A DNA stretch of 8,570 bases from Candidatus Latescibacterota bacterium (GCA_022615275.1 JAKEHA010000289.1:1-8570), one strand, 5' to 3'. Positions 1 through 6,824 are shown, counted from the stretch's first letter. A program made the numbers and translations. Notes: generated by a model not told the origin, from the sequence alone.

Positions 1-475
1 CCGCCGTCGAGCATCGTCCAACCCAAATACGGACTCGTGCAGTCGGTCGTGTATTCGAGGTAGGTCGCGTCGTAGGCGGCTTCGGAGTCCGTTTCGAGCA
101 GGAACGATACATCGAGCGTTCCCATAACCGGGATGCACGTCTTCGTCTGCCAGACCTGGTTCCAATTGTTGCCGTAGCCAGGAGCGACCAAGTACGTGCA
201 GGTGGGTCCCGGAGCCGACGCGCGCACGCCGCACCAGAGCGACTTCGACCCCGCGAGTGCCGCGAGCGAGTCGCCGGGTTGACATTGGCGCCCACGAAGT
301 CGTCGACGTGCCAGAACTCGCCGATCTGCGCGGTGGCGTCGACCACCGTCCAGCCCTGGCGGTTGCAGGTCGCACCCGTGTCGAAGGAGTAGGTCGCGAG
401 TACGGTGGTGTTGGCGGCCGCGAGGGCGACGCGGGAATTGGGAGTGAGTGCCCCGTCGGTCGCGCCGCTCTGCAA
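1..475 (-). repeat. Direct repeat, copy A (paralogous 5' coding module)
   Basis: This stretch aligns to 3048-3523 with a constant offset of 3047 up to about 274 and 3048 thereafter, so the only length difference is the single missing C. By hand count, 70 of 80 bases are identical between 281-360 and 3329-3408. The repeat encodes the shared N-terminal module of the two surface proteins and may extend beyond the window start. It indicates tandem gene duplication. Confidence 0.8.
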
Positions 476-574
476 AGTCGGCTCCACGGTGCGAATGGGC
501 TCTTGCGCTTTGCGTGCCTCGACCGGCGAAGCCAGTACGACGGCGATCAAAGTAATGACGAGCGTGCGATTCAT
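1..574 (-). pseudogene. Secreted surface protein paralog, 5' part, frameshifted and cut by window edge
   Basis: The gene reads from an ATG at 574 towards position 1 and leaves the window. A GGAGG motif 9 nt upstream supports the start. The first residues (MNRTLVITLIAVVLASPVEA) look like a signal peptide with likely cleavage after VEA, so the product should be exported. Codons 1-100 match the N-terminus of the neighbouring 602-3625 protein (shared GATCN.QGWTVVD, FWHVDDFVGANVNP). After Pro100 the match moves to another frame, which reads DSLAALAGSKSLWCGV, then TLDVSFLLETDSEAAYDATY and EYTTDC. The cause is one C fewer at 274-275 than at 3321-3323 in the intact copy. The original frame meets no stop before the window edge, but its product there is unrelated Arg-rich sequence. 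It is called a pseudogene on this basis; a sequencing or assembly error is a real alternative. The molecular function is unknown. It is probably co-transcribed with the upstream paralog. Confidence 0.75.
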
Positions 575-583
575 AGATCAAAG

Positions 584-588
584 CCTCC
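584..588 (-). promoter_or_regulatory. Shine-Dalgarno site of the frameshifted paralog
   Basis: GGAGG on the minus strand lies 9 nt before the ATG at 574, inside the 27-nt gap after the stop codon of the upstream surface-protein gene. It fixes the start of the downstream paralog and shows that the reading frame was built for translation. Confidence 0.7.
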
Positions 589-601
589 GCCGGTCGGTCG
601 G

Positions 602-3600
602 CTATTTCAAGAGCACCATCTTCCTGGTTTGCTCGAACTCGTTCGTCGTGAGCCGATAGAAGTAGACCCCGCTCGCAGCGGGCGAGCCGGACGCATCTCG
701 TCCGTCCCAGCGCACGTCCGCGTACGAGCCCGCCGCGCGTGTGTCATCCAGCAACGTCGCCACTCGCTCACCCGCCACGTTGTAAACGACGATCGTCACT
801 CGCGCACGTTCCTTCAGAGAGAACGCAATCGTCGTCTGCGGGTTGAACGGGTTGGGGTAGTTCTGCTCGAGCGTGTTCGCGAAAACCGGCGCGGCGTCCG
901 TCGGCTCGTCGGGCGAACCGCCCAGGTATGCGAGAATGTCGTGCAAGTGCTGCGCGCGATCCATAACCCCGTCTTCTTCGTCGTCGCGAAGATAAATGAA
1001 GCTGTAGCCGCTAATCATCACGCGCGCGTTGCCGGTGATCTTGGAGATCTCCGCGGCGTTGTTGCCCGCGGGCGACCCATACGACGACTGCATCACGGTG
1101 GAGGTCGTCGGCGTCATCGCGTCGAAGTCGTTCAAGAGGGGACAGCCGCCGGAGATCACCCACGTGTCGCCGTCGAACGCCCCGCCGCCGACGCCGATCC
1201 CGGCCGGTGAGATGCCGTAGTTGGTCCGGTGGTTGTTGCTGGTGAGTGTGTAGGTGATATATGTCGTCTTGAAGGTGACCGCCGAGGCACCGAACGCGGA
1301 GGCGAGTCCTTGCGGGTAATCGTCTCCGCACACGTAGAGTCCACCGGGTGTCGCCAGTCCGGCGAGGAACGAATTCACCATCGCGTAGTCGTTGGTCTTC
1401 TCGGGAGCACCGGTGCCGTCGCCCAAGCTTTGCGTGATGTCGCCGGCGTCCCAGAGGATCGTGTTGTAGTTCGCGTTGATCTGATTGGCCACATGCGTGA
1501 CACGCGCGCCGGGACGGTTCGCAACGCTTGAAGTCGGCCCGCGGACGTCGTAGCGGTCGGGCTCCAGACCGAGTTGGTCGAACGCGGTGCTCCAGTAGAC
1601 TTCCGCTCCGCGTCCGTCCATGCCGTCAACGTAGAGGATGTCGGTCGAAGTACCGCCGTTCTGCGGCAGAATGGTGAACTCGGAGGCCAGCTCCGCGGCC
1701 AACTCGACGTCGTCTTGCACGAAGTTGAGCGCGGGGCCGGAGCAGTAGGTGGTCTCACCGAGCGAGTTGGTTGCAGCAAAGAAGAACTCAATCACGTCTC
1801 CGGCTTCGAACAAGTTGTCGTTCAGGTCGACTGCGAAGCGAAAGCCCGGGAAGATCCCCCATGGTCCTACGTAGTGGCAGCGGATTCGAGTCCAGGTCTT
1901 ACCATCTGCGACGTGTGTGTCTTTGAAGGGGTAGTTGGGATGATCGGTCAATACCGGCCCGGTCTTCGTGGCACTCGGGAGACCATTGTCGAGTACGTGA
2001 ACCCAGAGATAGATCTGCTTGCCGCCAACCGAAATATCGTCGGCCAAGCCGGTTGGATTCGATTCGGTCGCTGTAATTGGGTCTCCGACGATGATGCGCA
2101 CGGAGTCACCGGGCAAAATGGTGGGGCTCGCGTTCGAGGTGATACTCAACGCCGCGTCCGCGCGACCGATTCCGGTGTCGGAGCCGTCGGTGGGGAAGGT
2201 GTCCTGGAACATGTCGAAGTCGCGGGTGAACCAGACCGGGCCGGCGATATCGACGCGGTAGACCTTGACATCGTCGAAGAGCGGCGCGTGGCTGCGGCAG
2301 ATTGCGCCAGCAAATACTCCGCACCAAACGCCGCACTGGTCGACGACACCCAGAGCGACTTGAATCGACGGGGACTCGAAGTCCAATAGATCGCCGAATG
2401 CGAACGGTTGGGTGAACCAGTCCTTTTGAGAGCCGAAGTACACGAATCCACGATCGCTCCAAGGGCCGGCGCATCCGTTCGCATGGATGCTGCGAACCCC
2501 CCACACATAGAAGATCAGATCATTGAGATCCAAGTCGCGATAAACGGCGAACTGTAGGTTCACCAGGCTGCCGGCGCCGACCAGCGGAATCGCGGGCGAC
2601 CAGATTTCAGCGTATAAATACTGATCGTCCCCGTTTCCCTTTGGAACTGTCTTCTGTTGCGGAAATCCACCGCACGCATATGTGTTCGTCGACCCCTGGA
2701 TCGCGGCCCACATGCAGCTCAGGTTCTTCGCGCACGGATCTTGCTGGACGAGTGACGCGCCGGAGAACAACGCCATGTAGGTCGCGCCGTATCCCGGATA
2801 GAGTTTCGCCTCCCAGTCCTCGGTCTCGGTCGCATTGATCGCTTCGCCCTCGAAGTCTTCGAGCGGCAGGCCTTCGACGACCAAGTCGTCGATGACGACC
2901 GGACCCGCGTGGCTGTCGTAGTAGGTATCCTCGTCCGAGGAGACGCCGTCGGACCGGAAGCGAAGTCGAACGCGTACCGGACTTCCTGCGACCGAGTACG
3001 AACCACCCTCCATCATCGGACCCTGGCGCCCGTCCCACTCACCGATGCCTCCGTCGAGCTCAATCCAATCTCTCAAGTTATCGCTGCAATCCGTTGTGTA
3101 TTCGATGTATGTCGCGTCGTAGGCCGGCTCCGAGTCGGTCTCCATGAGAAACGAGACATCGAGCGTTCCCGTGACCGAGATGCACTCCTTGGTCACCCAG
3201 AGTTGATCCCAGCCGTTGCCGTAGCCGGGAAGCAACGCGTAGCTGCACGTCAATCCCGTCGTCGACGCACGCACGCCGCACCAGAGTGATTTCGAGCCCG
3301 AGAGCACCGCGAGCGAGTCGCCCGGGTTGACGTTGGCACCCACGAAGTCGTCGACGTGCCAGAAGGTGGCGATCTGCGCGGTGCCGTCGACGACGGTCCA
3401 GCCCTGGTGGTTGCAGGTGGCACCGACGTCGAAGGAGAAGCTCGCGAGCAGGGTGGTGTTGGCGACCGCCAGCGCGAAGCGGGGATCGGGCGCGAGGAAA
3501 CCGTCCGTGGCGCCGACTTCGACGACGGGGAGGCTGGTGGGGATAGCCTCCGTGTGGGAACGGACCGCGTTGGCGGCACTCGCCGCCAGCCCCAGGGTCA

Positions 3601-3625
3601 TCGTGATGAGGATCGTCCTGAGCAT
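602..3625 (-). CDS. Large secreted surface protein with T9SS/FlgD-Ig-like C-terminal sorting domain
   Basis: The product is about 1007 residues. Two in-frame ATGs exist, at 3631 and 3625. The GAGGG at 3637-3641 is 2 nt from the first and 8 nt from the second, so 3625 is preferred. Numbering below uses the longer form. Residues 1-22 are a signal peptide (MLRTILITMTLGL...ANA). Residues about 50-255 and 260-460 look like two beta-sandwich domains, each ending in a VVIDDLVVEG or LFDDVKVYRV type strand as in MAM/ConA-like domains, and Cys-rich as expected for an exported protein. Residues about 660-905 alternate strands and helices (TDILYVDGMDG, GGLYVCGDDY, VMISGYSFIYLRD, HDILAYLGG), resembling the class I glutamine-amidotransferase-like fold, but no catalytic triad is convincing. 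Residues about 919-1009 form the sorting domain: NYPNPFNP, YNVAGERVATL, GVYFYRL, terminal KMVLLK. Surface attachment or secretion by a type IX-like route is inferred from that tail. Substrate and role are unknown. Confidence 0.85.
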   Translation of the reverse strand: MLRTILITMTLGLAASAANAVRSHTEAIPTSLPVVEVGATDGFLAPDPRFALAVANTTLLASFSFDVGATCNHQGWTVVDGTAQIATFWHVDDFVGANVNPGDSLAVLSGSKSLWCGVRASTTGLTCSYALLPGYGNGWDQLWVTKECISVTGTLDVSFLMETDSEPAYDATYIEYTTDCSDNLRDWIELDGGIGEWDGRQGPMMEGGSYSVAGSPVRVRLRFRSDGVSSDEDTYYDSHAGPVVIDDLVVEGLPLEDFEGEAINATETEDWEAKLYPGYGATYMALFSGASLVQQDPCAKNLSCMWAAIQGSTNTYACGGFPQQKTVPKGNGDDQYLYAEIWSPAIPLVGAGSLVNLQFAVYRDLDLNDLIFYVWGVRSIHANGCAGPWSDRGFVYFGSQKDWFTQPFAFGDLLDFESPSIQVALGVVDQCGVWCGVFAGAICRSHAPLFDDVKVYRVDIAGPVWFTRDFDMFQDTFPTDGSDTGIGRADAALSITSNASPTILPGDSVRIIVGDPITATESNPTGLADDISVGGKQIYLWVHVLDNGLPSATKTGPVLTDHPNYPFKDTHVADGKTWTRIRCHYVGPWGIFPGFRFAVDLNDNLFEAGDVIEFFFAATNSLGETTYCSGPALNFVQDDVELAAELASEFTILPQNGGTSTDILYVDGMDGRGAEVYWSTAFDQLGLEPDRYDVRGPTSSVANRPGARVTHVANQINANYNTILWDAGDITQSLGDGTGAPEKTNDYAMVNSFLAGLATPGGLYVCGDDYPQGLASAFGASAVTFKTTYITYTLTSNNHRTNYGISPAGIGVGGGAFDGDTWVISGGCPLLNDFDAMTPTTSTVMQSSYGSPAGNNAAEISKITGNARVMISGYSFIYLRDDEEDGVMDRAQHLHDILAYLGGSPDEPTDAAPVFANTLEQNYPNPFNPQTTIAFSLKERARVTIVVYNVAGERVATLLDDTRAAGSYADVRWDGRDASGSPAASGVYFYRLTTNEFEQTRKMVLLK
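3048..3523 (-). repeat. Direct repeat, copy B (paralogous 5' coding module)
   Basis: This is the partner of the repeat at 1-475. It encodes about residues 37-195 of the intact surface protein. The CCC run at 3321-3323 keeps the frame that copy A has lost. Confidence 0.8.
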
Positions 3626-3633
3626 AGCCATTG

Positions 3634-3643
3634 CCCTCGAGGG
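3634..3643 (-). promoter_or_regulatory. Shine-Dalgarno site inside a CCCTCGAGGG palindrome
   Basis: The ten bases are a perfect palindrome, and read on the minus strand they contain the GAGGG ribosome binding site for the 602-3625 gene. The spacing of 8 nt to the ATG at 3625, against 2 nt to the ATG at 3631, decides in favour of the shorter protein. As a hairpin the palindrome has no room for a loop, so a protein-binding or chance origin is likelier than an RNA structure. Confidence 0.5.
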
Positions 3644-3650
3644 GTAGTGC

Positions 3651-3671
3651 GCCGTTTCGGGGCCAAACGGC
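3651..3671. promoter_or_regulatory. Perfect inverted repeat in divergent intergenic region, candidate operator
   Basis: GCCGTTT (3651-3657) and AAACGGC (3665-3671) are perfect inverted arms around a 7-nt centre. The dyad sits about midway between the two divergent starts at 3625 and 3711, where both promoters must lie if each gene has its own. No convincing -35/-10 pair was found for either direction. The dyad could be a regulator binding site or a hairpin in one of the leaders. The assignment rests on position and symmetry only. Confidence 0.4.
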
Positions 3672-3710
3672 TAATTTCGAAGCGGCTTGCGGGGCTTCCA
3701 AGGCCGGGGT

Positions 3711-4598
3711 ATGGTCGCGGGACCGCCCATGCTGCAGGCCATCCCGTACCATCTCGGCGCCTTCTTCGCGCGCTTCACCCCCGACTGGTTCTGCCGCGCC
3801 ATCACGTGGACCTTGGGGGAGGTCAATTGGCGGCTGCGGCCGCGGACCCGCCGCACGGTCCGCGAGAACCTGCGCGTGATTCATCCCGAATGGTCCGAGG
3901 CCGAGCGCCGGCGCGCCGCCCGCCAGGTGGTGCACAACTTCGCCAGGAGCATCCTCTTGTTCCTCCAGCTCCCGTTCTTCGACCCCGACGAGCTGTTCGC
4001 GCGCATCGACATGTCGGAGTTGCGCGCCGAGCTGGAGAAACTGGGGCCGAAGCGGTCCTTCATCATGGCGAGCGCCCACGTGGGGCCGTGGGAGTTGGGG
4101 GGCTTCGCCTTGACGCGCATGGGCTACACGATGAACACGGTCGCCCTCGATCACCCGAGCGCGCAGGTGACGAGCTTCTATAGTAAACGCCGCGCGTACG
4201 TGGGCGTGCGCGCGCACGCGCTCTCGGGGAGTTTTCCTGCGCTCAAGGAGGCGATCGATCGAAGTGAGGTCGTGGCTTTAATGATCGATCGTGCCTATGG
4301 CAAGGCCAAGAAGCGGTTCGCGATGTTCGGCGTCCCGACCGAGGTTCCGCTGGGGCATTTGGTCCTTTCGGCGCGCTGTCGCGCGCCCGTGTTGACCGGC
4401 GTACTCGTGTTTGACGGCCCGCGGCGCTTCCGGTACGTTCACGGCGGCACCCACTTTCCCGAGGACCACGAGGACGAATTCGAGAAGCTGGAGCGCTTGC
4501 AGGAGGAATGCCTGCGCGATCTCGAGCGCTTGATTCGCGCGCACAGCGAGCAGTGGTTCCATTTCATGCCCATCGTTCGAACCGAAGCGAGCACGTAG
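3711..4598 (+). CDS. Lysophospholipid acyltransferase of the LpxL/HtrB (lipid A acyltransferase) family
   Basis: The product is 295 residues, close to the family's usual 290-310. Family members transfer an acyl chain to a lipid A precursor (or another glycolipid) at the inner face of the cytoplasmic membrane. The visible marks are the catalytic HX4E box HVGPWE (residues 123-128), a second block with D193, R194, F206, G207 and P213-G215 (MIDRAYGK...MFGVPTEVPLG), and the terminal EQWFHFMP (280-287) that corresponds to the QWFWFHRRW-type ending of LpxL. The hydrophobic N-terminal part suits membrane association. The ATG at 3711 is chosen because AAGG lies 7 nt upstream. A TTG at 3687 has no well-spaced site, and an ATG at 3729 is also possible. 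It opens a plus-strand operon, with the next gene 3 nt after its stop. The precise acceptor and acyl chain cannot be told, so no LpxL/M/P symbol is given. Confidence 0.85.
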   Translation: MVAGPPMLQAIPYHLGAFFARFTPDWFCRAITWTLGEVNWRLRPRTRRTVRENLRVIHPEWSEAERRRAARQVVHNFARSILLFLQLPFFDPDELFARIDMSELRAELEKLGPKRSFIMASAHVGPWELGGFALTRMGYTMNTVALDHPSAQVTSFYSKRRAYVGVRAHALSGSFPALKEAIDRSEVVALMIDRAYGKAKKRFAMFGVPTEVPLGHLVLSARCRAPVLTGVLVFDGPRRFRYVHGGTHFPEDHEDEFEKLERLQEECLRDLERLIRAHSEQWFHFMPIVRTEAST

Positions 4599-4601
4599 TC
4601 G

Positions 4602-5288
4602 ATGAACACGCTTCCGTACAACGACCTCGCGGCCGTCATCCCCGCCTACAACGCGGGCCGTCACCTGGCCCCTGTGATCGACCACGTCGCGCGCTACGTG
4701 CCGCGCAATCGCATCGTGGTGGTCGACGACGGCTCCACGGACAATACGCGCGCCGTAGCCGAGAAGGCGGGTGTTGTGGTCGAAGTGCACCCGGAAAACC
4801 GCGGCAAGGGGGCCGCGATCCGATCGGGAATCGAGCGTGCGCAGACCCTCGGGGTTCCGCTGGCGATCCTCCTGGACGCGGACGGCCAGCACAGCCCGGA
4901 CGAGATCCCCGCCTTCGTCGATTGCCAAAAAAAAACCGGCGCGGACGTGGTGGTGGGGAACCGCCTGGTGGACGCGGCCAACATGCCGTGGCTTCGCAAG
5001 GCCACCAACTACGTGACCAGTGCCGTGGTGTCGCTCCTGGCGGGGCGGCGCGTCCCGGACTCGCAGAACGGCTACCGGCTGATTCGCCTGGACCACTTCA
5101 CGAAGTTTCCGCTCACCACCTCGCGCTATGAGATAGAGTCCGAAATGATCATCCGGGCCGGGCGCGCGGGCGGAAAATTCGCCTCCGTGCCCGTCCGGAC
5201 CATCTACGCGGGCGAGGCCAGCTTTATCAACCCAATTGTCGATACCATGCGCTTTTTGCGCATGGTCGGGAAGTCGTTCTTCTGGTAG
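4602..5288 (+). CDS. Glycosyltransferase family 2 (dolichyl-phosphate mannosyltransferase-like)
   Basis: The product is a 228-residue GT-A fold enzyme that should transfer a sugar from a nucleotide-activated donor, probably to a lipid carrier or envelope glycan. Motifs in order are VIPAYN (12-17) for the first strand, VDDGSTDNT (41-49) for nucleotide binding, ENRGKG (65-70), the metal-binding DADGQH (92-97) and DSQNGYR (153-159), the acceptor-side motif typical of DPM1-like GT2 enzymes. There is no C-terminal membrane region, unlike the longer GtrB/ArnC types. The ATG is 3 nt after the acyltransferase stop and has no strong Shine-Dalgarno, so translation is probably coupled. The pairing with an LpxL-like gene suggests a shared envelope lipid product. 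The gene contains an A9 tract, which is odd in such GC-rich DNA. Donor and acceptor are not identifiable. Confidence 0.88.
   Translation: MNTLPYNDLAAVIPAYNAGRHLAPVIDHVARYVPRNRIVVVDDGSTDNTRAVAEKAGVVVEVHPENRGKGAAIRSGIERAQTLGVPLAILLDADGQHSPDEIPAFVDCQKKTGADVVVGNRLVDAANMPWLRKATNYVTSAVVSLLAGRRVPDSQNGYRLIRLDHFTKFPLTTSRYEIESEMIIRAGRAGGKFASVPVRTIYAGEASFINPIVDTMRFLRMVGKSFFW
4927..4935 (+). repeat. A9 homopolymer inside the glycosyltransferase gene
   Basis: Nine consecutive A bases spell the codons CAA AAA AAA ACC (Gln-Lys-Lys-Thr). It is the longest homopolymer noticed in this GC-rich window, where Lys is mostly AAG. A slip of one base would put ribosomes into frames ending at 5016 or 5131. It is a potential slippage or mutation hot spot. 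Confidence 0.9.
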
Positions 5289-5313
5289 AATGGCGATTCC
5301 TTCCGGCGGTTCG

Positions 5314-6063
5314 ATGGCCAAACACATTCTGATTTGCAACGACGACGGCTTCGACGCGCGCGGCATTCAAGTGCTCGAACGAGCGCTCTCGCCGCTGGGG
5401 GAGATCACGGTCGTGGCACCGGATGCCGAGCAGAGTGCCAGCAGCCACTCGCTGACAGTGCGCCGTCCGATCGACGTCAAACAAGTCGACGCACGCCACT
5501 ATCGCGTGGTAGGCACACCGACCGACGCGATCGTGCTGGCATTGCAGGTGCTCCTCGATCGCGCGCCGGATCTCATCGTGTCGGGGATCAACCACGGACC
5601 CAACATGGGGGAGGACGTGCAGTACAGCGGGACGGTGGCGGCGGCTTCGGAGGGAACCATCCTGGGCGTGCCGTCGATCGCGGTCTCCGCGCTCCAGCGC
5701 ACGGTCGCGAACGAAGAGGTCAACGGGAAGTTCGCGCGCATCATCGTCGAGCGCGCGCTCGCAGAAGGGCTTCCCAAAGACGTCCTGCTCAACGTCAATA
5801 TCCCGAACCCGGATGTGGCACCCATCAAGGGCCTGCGCATCACCAAGCTGGGCTCGCGCCACTACGAGAACTTCATCGAGCCGGGGCGAGGCCCGCTCAA
5901 GAAGAGCTACACCATCGGCGGGCGCGAGCCGGTGTGGCGCGACGACGACGGCTCGGACATCTCGGCGGTGCGGCTGGGCTTCGTGTCGGTGACACCGCTG
6001 CACCTGGACCCGACGCACTACAAGGCGATCGTCGAAATGGAACGCTGGCGGTTCGAACTGTGA
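5314..6063 (+). CDS. surE: 5'/3'-nucleotidase SurE (stationary-phase survival protein)
   Basis: The product is 249 residues, the normal length for SurE, a metal-dependent cytoplasmic phosphatase acting on nucleoside monophosphates (and on short polyphosphate in some species). The N-terminus ILICNDDGFDARG carries the metal-binding Asp10-Asp11. Further ligand positions are Ser41 in QSASSHSLT and Asn93 in VSGINHGPNMG (90-99), followed by the family signature YSGTVAAASEG (104-114). LNVNIP (159-164) and FVSVTPLHLD (223-232) are also typical. The ATG at 5314 is chosen because SurE proteins begin a few residues before the NDDG motif. An ATG at 5290, right after the glycosyltransferase stop, would add eight residues and cannot be excluded. 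No strong Shine-Dalgarno is seen before either. pcm follows after 13 nt, the classic surE-pcm pair. Confidence 0.95.
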   Translation: MAKHILICNDDGFDARGIQVLERALSPLGEITVVAPDAEQSASSHSLTVRRPIDVKQVDARHYRVVGTPTDAIVLALQVLLDRAPDLIVSGINHGPNMGEDVQYSGTVAAASEGTILGVPSIAVSALQRTVANEEVNGKFARIIVERALAEGLPKDVLLNVNIPNPDVAPIKGLRITKLGSRHYENFIEPGRGPLKKSYTIGGREPVWRDDDGSDISAVRLGFVSVTPLHLDPTHYKAIVEMERWRFEL

Positions 6064-6076
6064 GGGAAAAGCCGCG

Positions 6077-6766
6077 ATGAGATGGCGACAGTACAAAATC
6101 GCGCGCGAGCGCATGGTGCGCGAGCACGTCTACAATCGCGGGGTGCGTGACCCGCGCGTGTTGGAAGCGATGCTGCGCGTGCCGCGCCATCTTTTCATAG
6201 GACGCGACGCCGGCATTGAAGCGTACGCGGATCATTCGTATCCGATCGGCTTCCAGCAGACGATGTCGCAGCCGTACATGGTCGCCTACCTGACCGAAGA
6301 GCTGCGGCTCTCGGGCGAAGAAACCGTGCTCGAGATCGGGACCGGCTCCGGATATCACACCGCGGTGCTGGCGGCACTCTCGAAGACCGTCGCCACCGTG
6401 GAGCGCGTGCCCGAGCTGGCCGAGCGCGCGCAAACAGTGCTGCGCGACCTCCTGTTCTCGAACGTCGAGGTCAAGACCGACGACGGGTGGAAGGGCTGGC
6501 CCGAAAAAGGTCCCTTCGACCGCGTGCTCCTGACCGCGGCCGCGCAGCAAGTGCCGCGCACGCTGCTCTCGCAGTTGTCCGACGCGGGCTTCCTCTTGGG
6601 ACCGGTGATCCGTGCGGACGGCAAGCAGGAGATCGTGAGACTGATTCGGCGCGGGGGCAAGGTCGAGATCGAACGCCTGATTGAGTGCTCGTTCGTTCCC
6701 CTGATTCGGACCGTCGGGCGGGCAGGGCGTTCGAAGCGCAGGGAGACCGGCGTTTCGCGGTCCTGA
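6077..6766 (+). CDS. pcm: Protein-L-isoaspartate O-methyltransferase
   Basis: This 229-residue SAM-dependent methyltransferase starts repair of isoaspartyl residues in aged proteins. The SAM-binding motif I is LEIGTGSGYH (85-94). PIGFQQTMSQPYMVA (56-70) is the substrate-side PIG..QT.SQP block, RHLFIG (37-42) corresponds to the R..FVP motif, DRVLLTAAAQQVP (148-160) is motif II, and CSFVPLI (204-210) is the C-terminal signature. Two positions depart from the common form: FQQT where GQT is usual, and His94 where Gln is frequent. The last about 20 residues are an Arg/Ser-rich extension. GAGGG at 6062-6066, overlapping the surE stop, is 10 nt before the ATG and serves as ribosome binding site. The stop codon lies in the loop of a terminator-like hairpin. 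Coupling with surE fits a maintenance role in stress or stationary phase. Confidence 0.95.
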   Translation: MRWRQYKIARERMVREHVYNRGVRDPRVLEAMLRVPRHLFIGRDAGIEAYADHSYPIGFQQTMSQPYMVAYLTEELRLSGEETVLEIGTGSGYHTAVLAALSKTVATVERVPELAERAQTVLRDLLFSNVEVKTDDGWKGWPEKGPFDRVLLTAAAQQVPRTLLSQLSDAGFLLGPVIRADGKQEIVRLIRRGGKVEIERLIECSFVPLIRTVGRAGRSKRRETGVSRS

Positions 6767-6775
6767 CGGACCGCG
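6756..6775 (+). terminator. Hairpin over the pcm stop codon, candidate terminator
   Basis: CGCGGTCC (6756-6763) and GGACCGCG (6768-6775) form a perfect 8-bp GC-rich stem with the loop TGAC, which includes the TGA stop. The bases that follow (TAACTTTGGG) contain only a short T run, so intrinsic termination may be weak. It would end the acyltransferase-GT2-surE-pcm operon ahead of the next promoter. Confidence 0.5.
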
Positions 6776-6785
6776 TAACTTTGGG

Positions 6786-6813
6786 TTGATTCGTCGAGAA
6801 AACGTGTTACGAT
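6786..6813 (+). promoter_or_regulatory. Sigma-70-like promoter upstream of tRNA-Pro
   Basis: TTGATT (6786-6791) and TACGAT (6808-6813) match the -35 and -10 consensus at four of six positions each, with a 16-nt spacer. Transcription would begin near 6820, about 75 nt before the tRNA. The region is locally AT-richer than its surroundings and lies just after the pcm hairpin. It is the best visible promoter for the tRNA and, by read-through, for the sigma factor and apt. Confidence 0.5.
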
Positions 6814-6824
6814 GAGCGAACTTA

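Noticed and set aside
257..1210. Long plus-strand open frame of 317 codons
   Set aside because: It is antisense to the intact surface protein and its paralog, is rich in Arg/Val/Gly without any motif, and has no ribosome binding site. It is a GC-driven shadow frame.
3632..3710. Weak minus-strand promoter candidate (TTGGAA near 3698, AAATTA-like hexamer near the dyad)
   Set aside because: The -10 match is poor and the spacer uncertain. It is not better than chance in this short region.
3078..4217. Minus-strand open frame of 379 codons across the divergent region
   Set aside because: It runs antisense through the acyltransferase gene and out of frame through the surface-protein gene, both of which have strong family or domain evidence. 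Its His/Arg/Pro-rich translation is typical of a shadow.
4204..4219. Perfect 16-base palindrome GCGTGCGCGCGCACGC
   Set aside because: It lies inside conserved acyltransferase coding sequence (VGVRAHA) and consists of alternating G/C, as expected by chance in GC-rich codons.
4253..4291. Two copies of GATCGATCG 30 bases apart
   Set aside because: Both encode Ile-Asp-Arg in the acyltransferase, and the second belongs to its conserved MIDRAYG block. No further copies or spacing pattern were seen.
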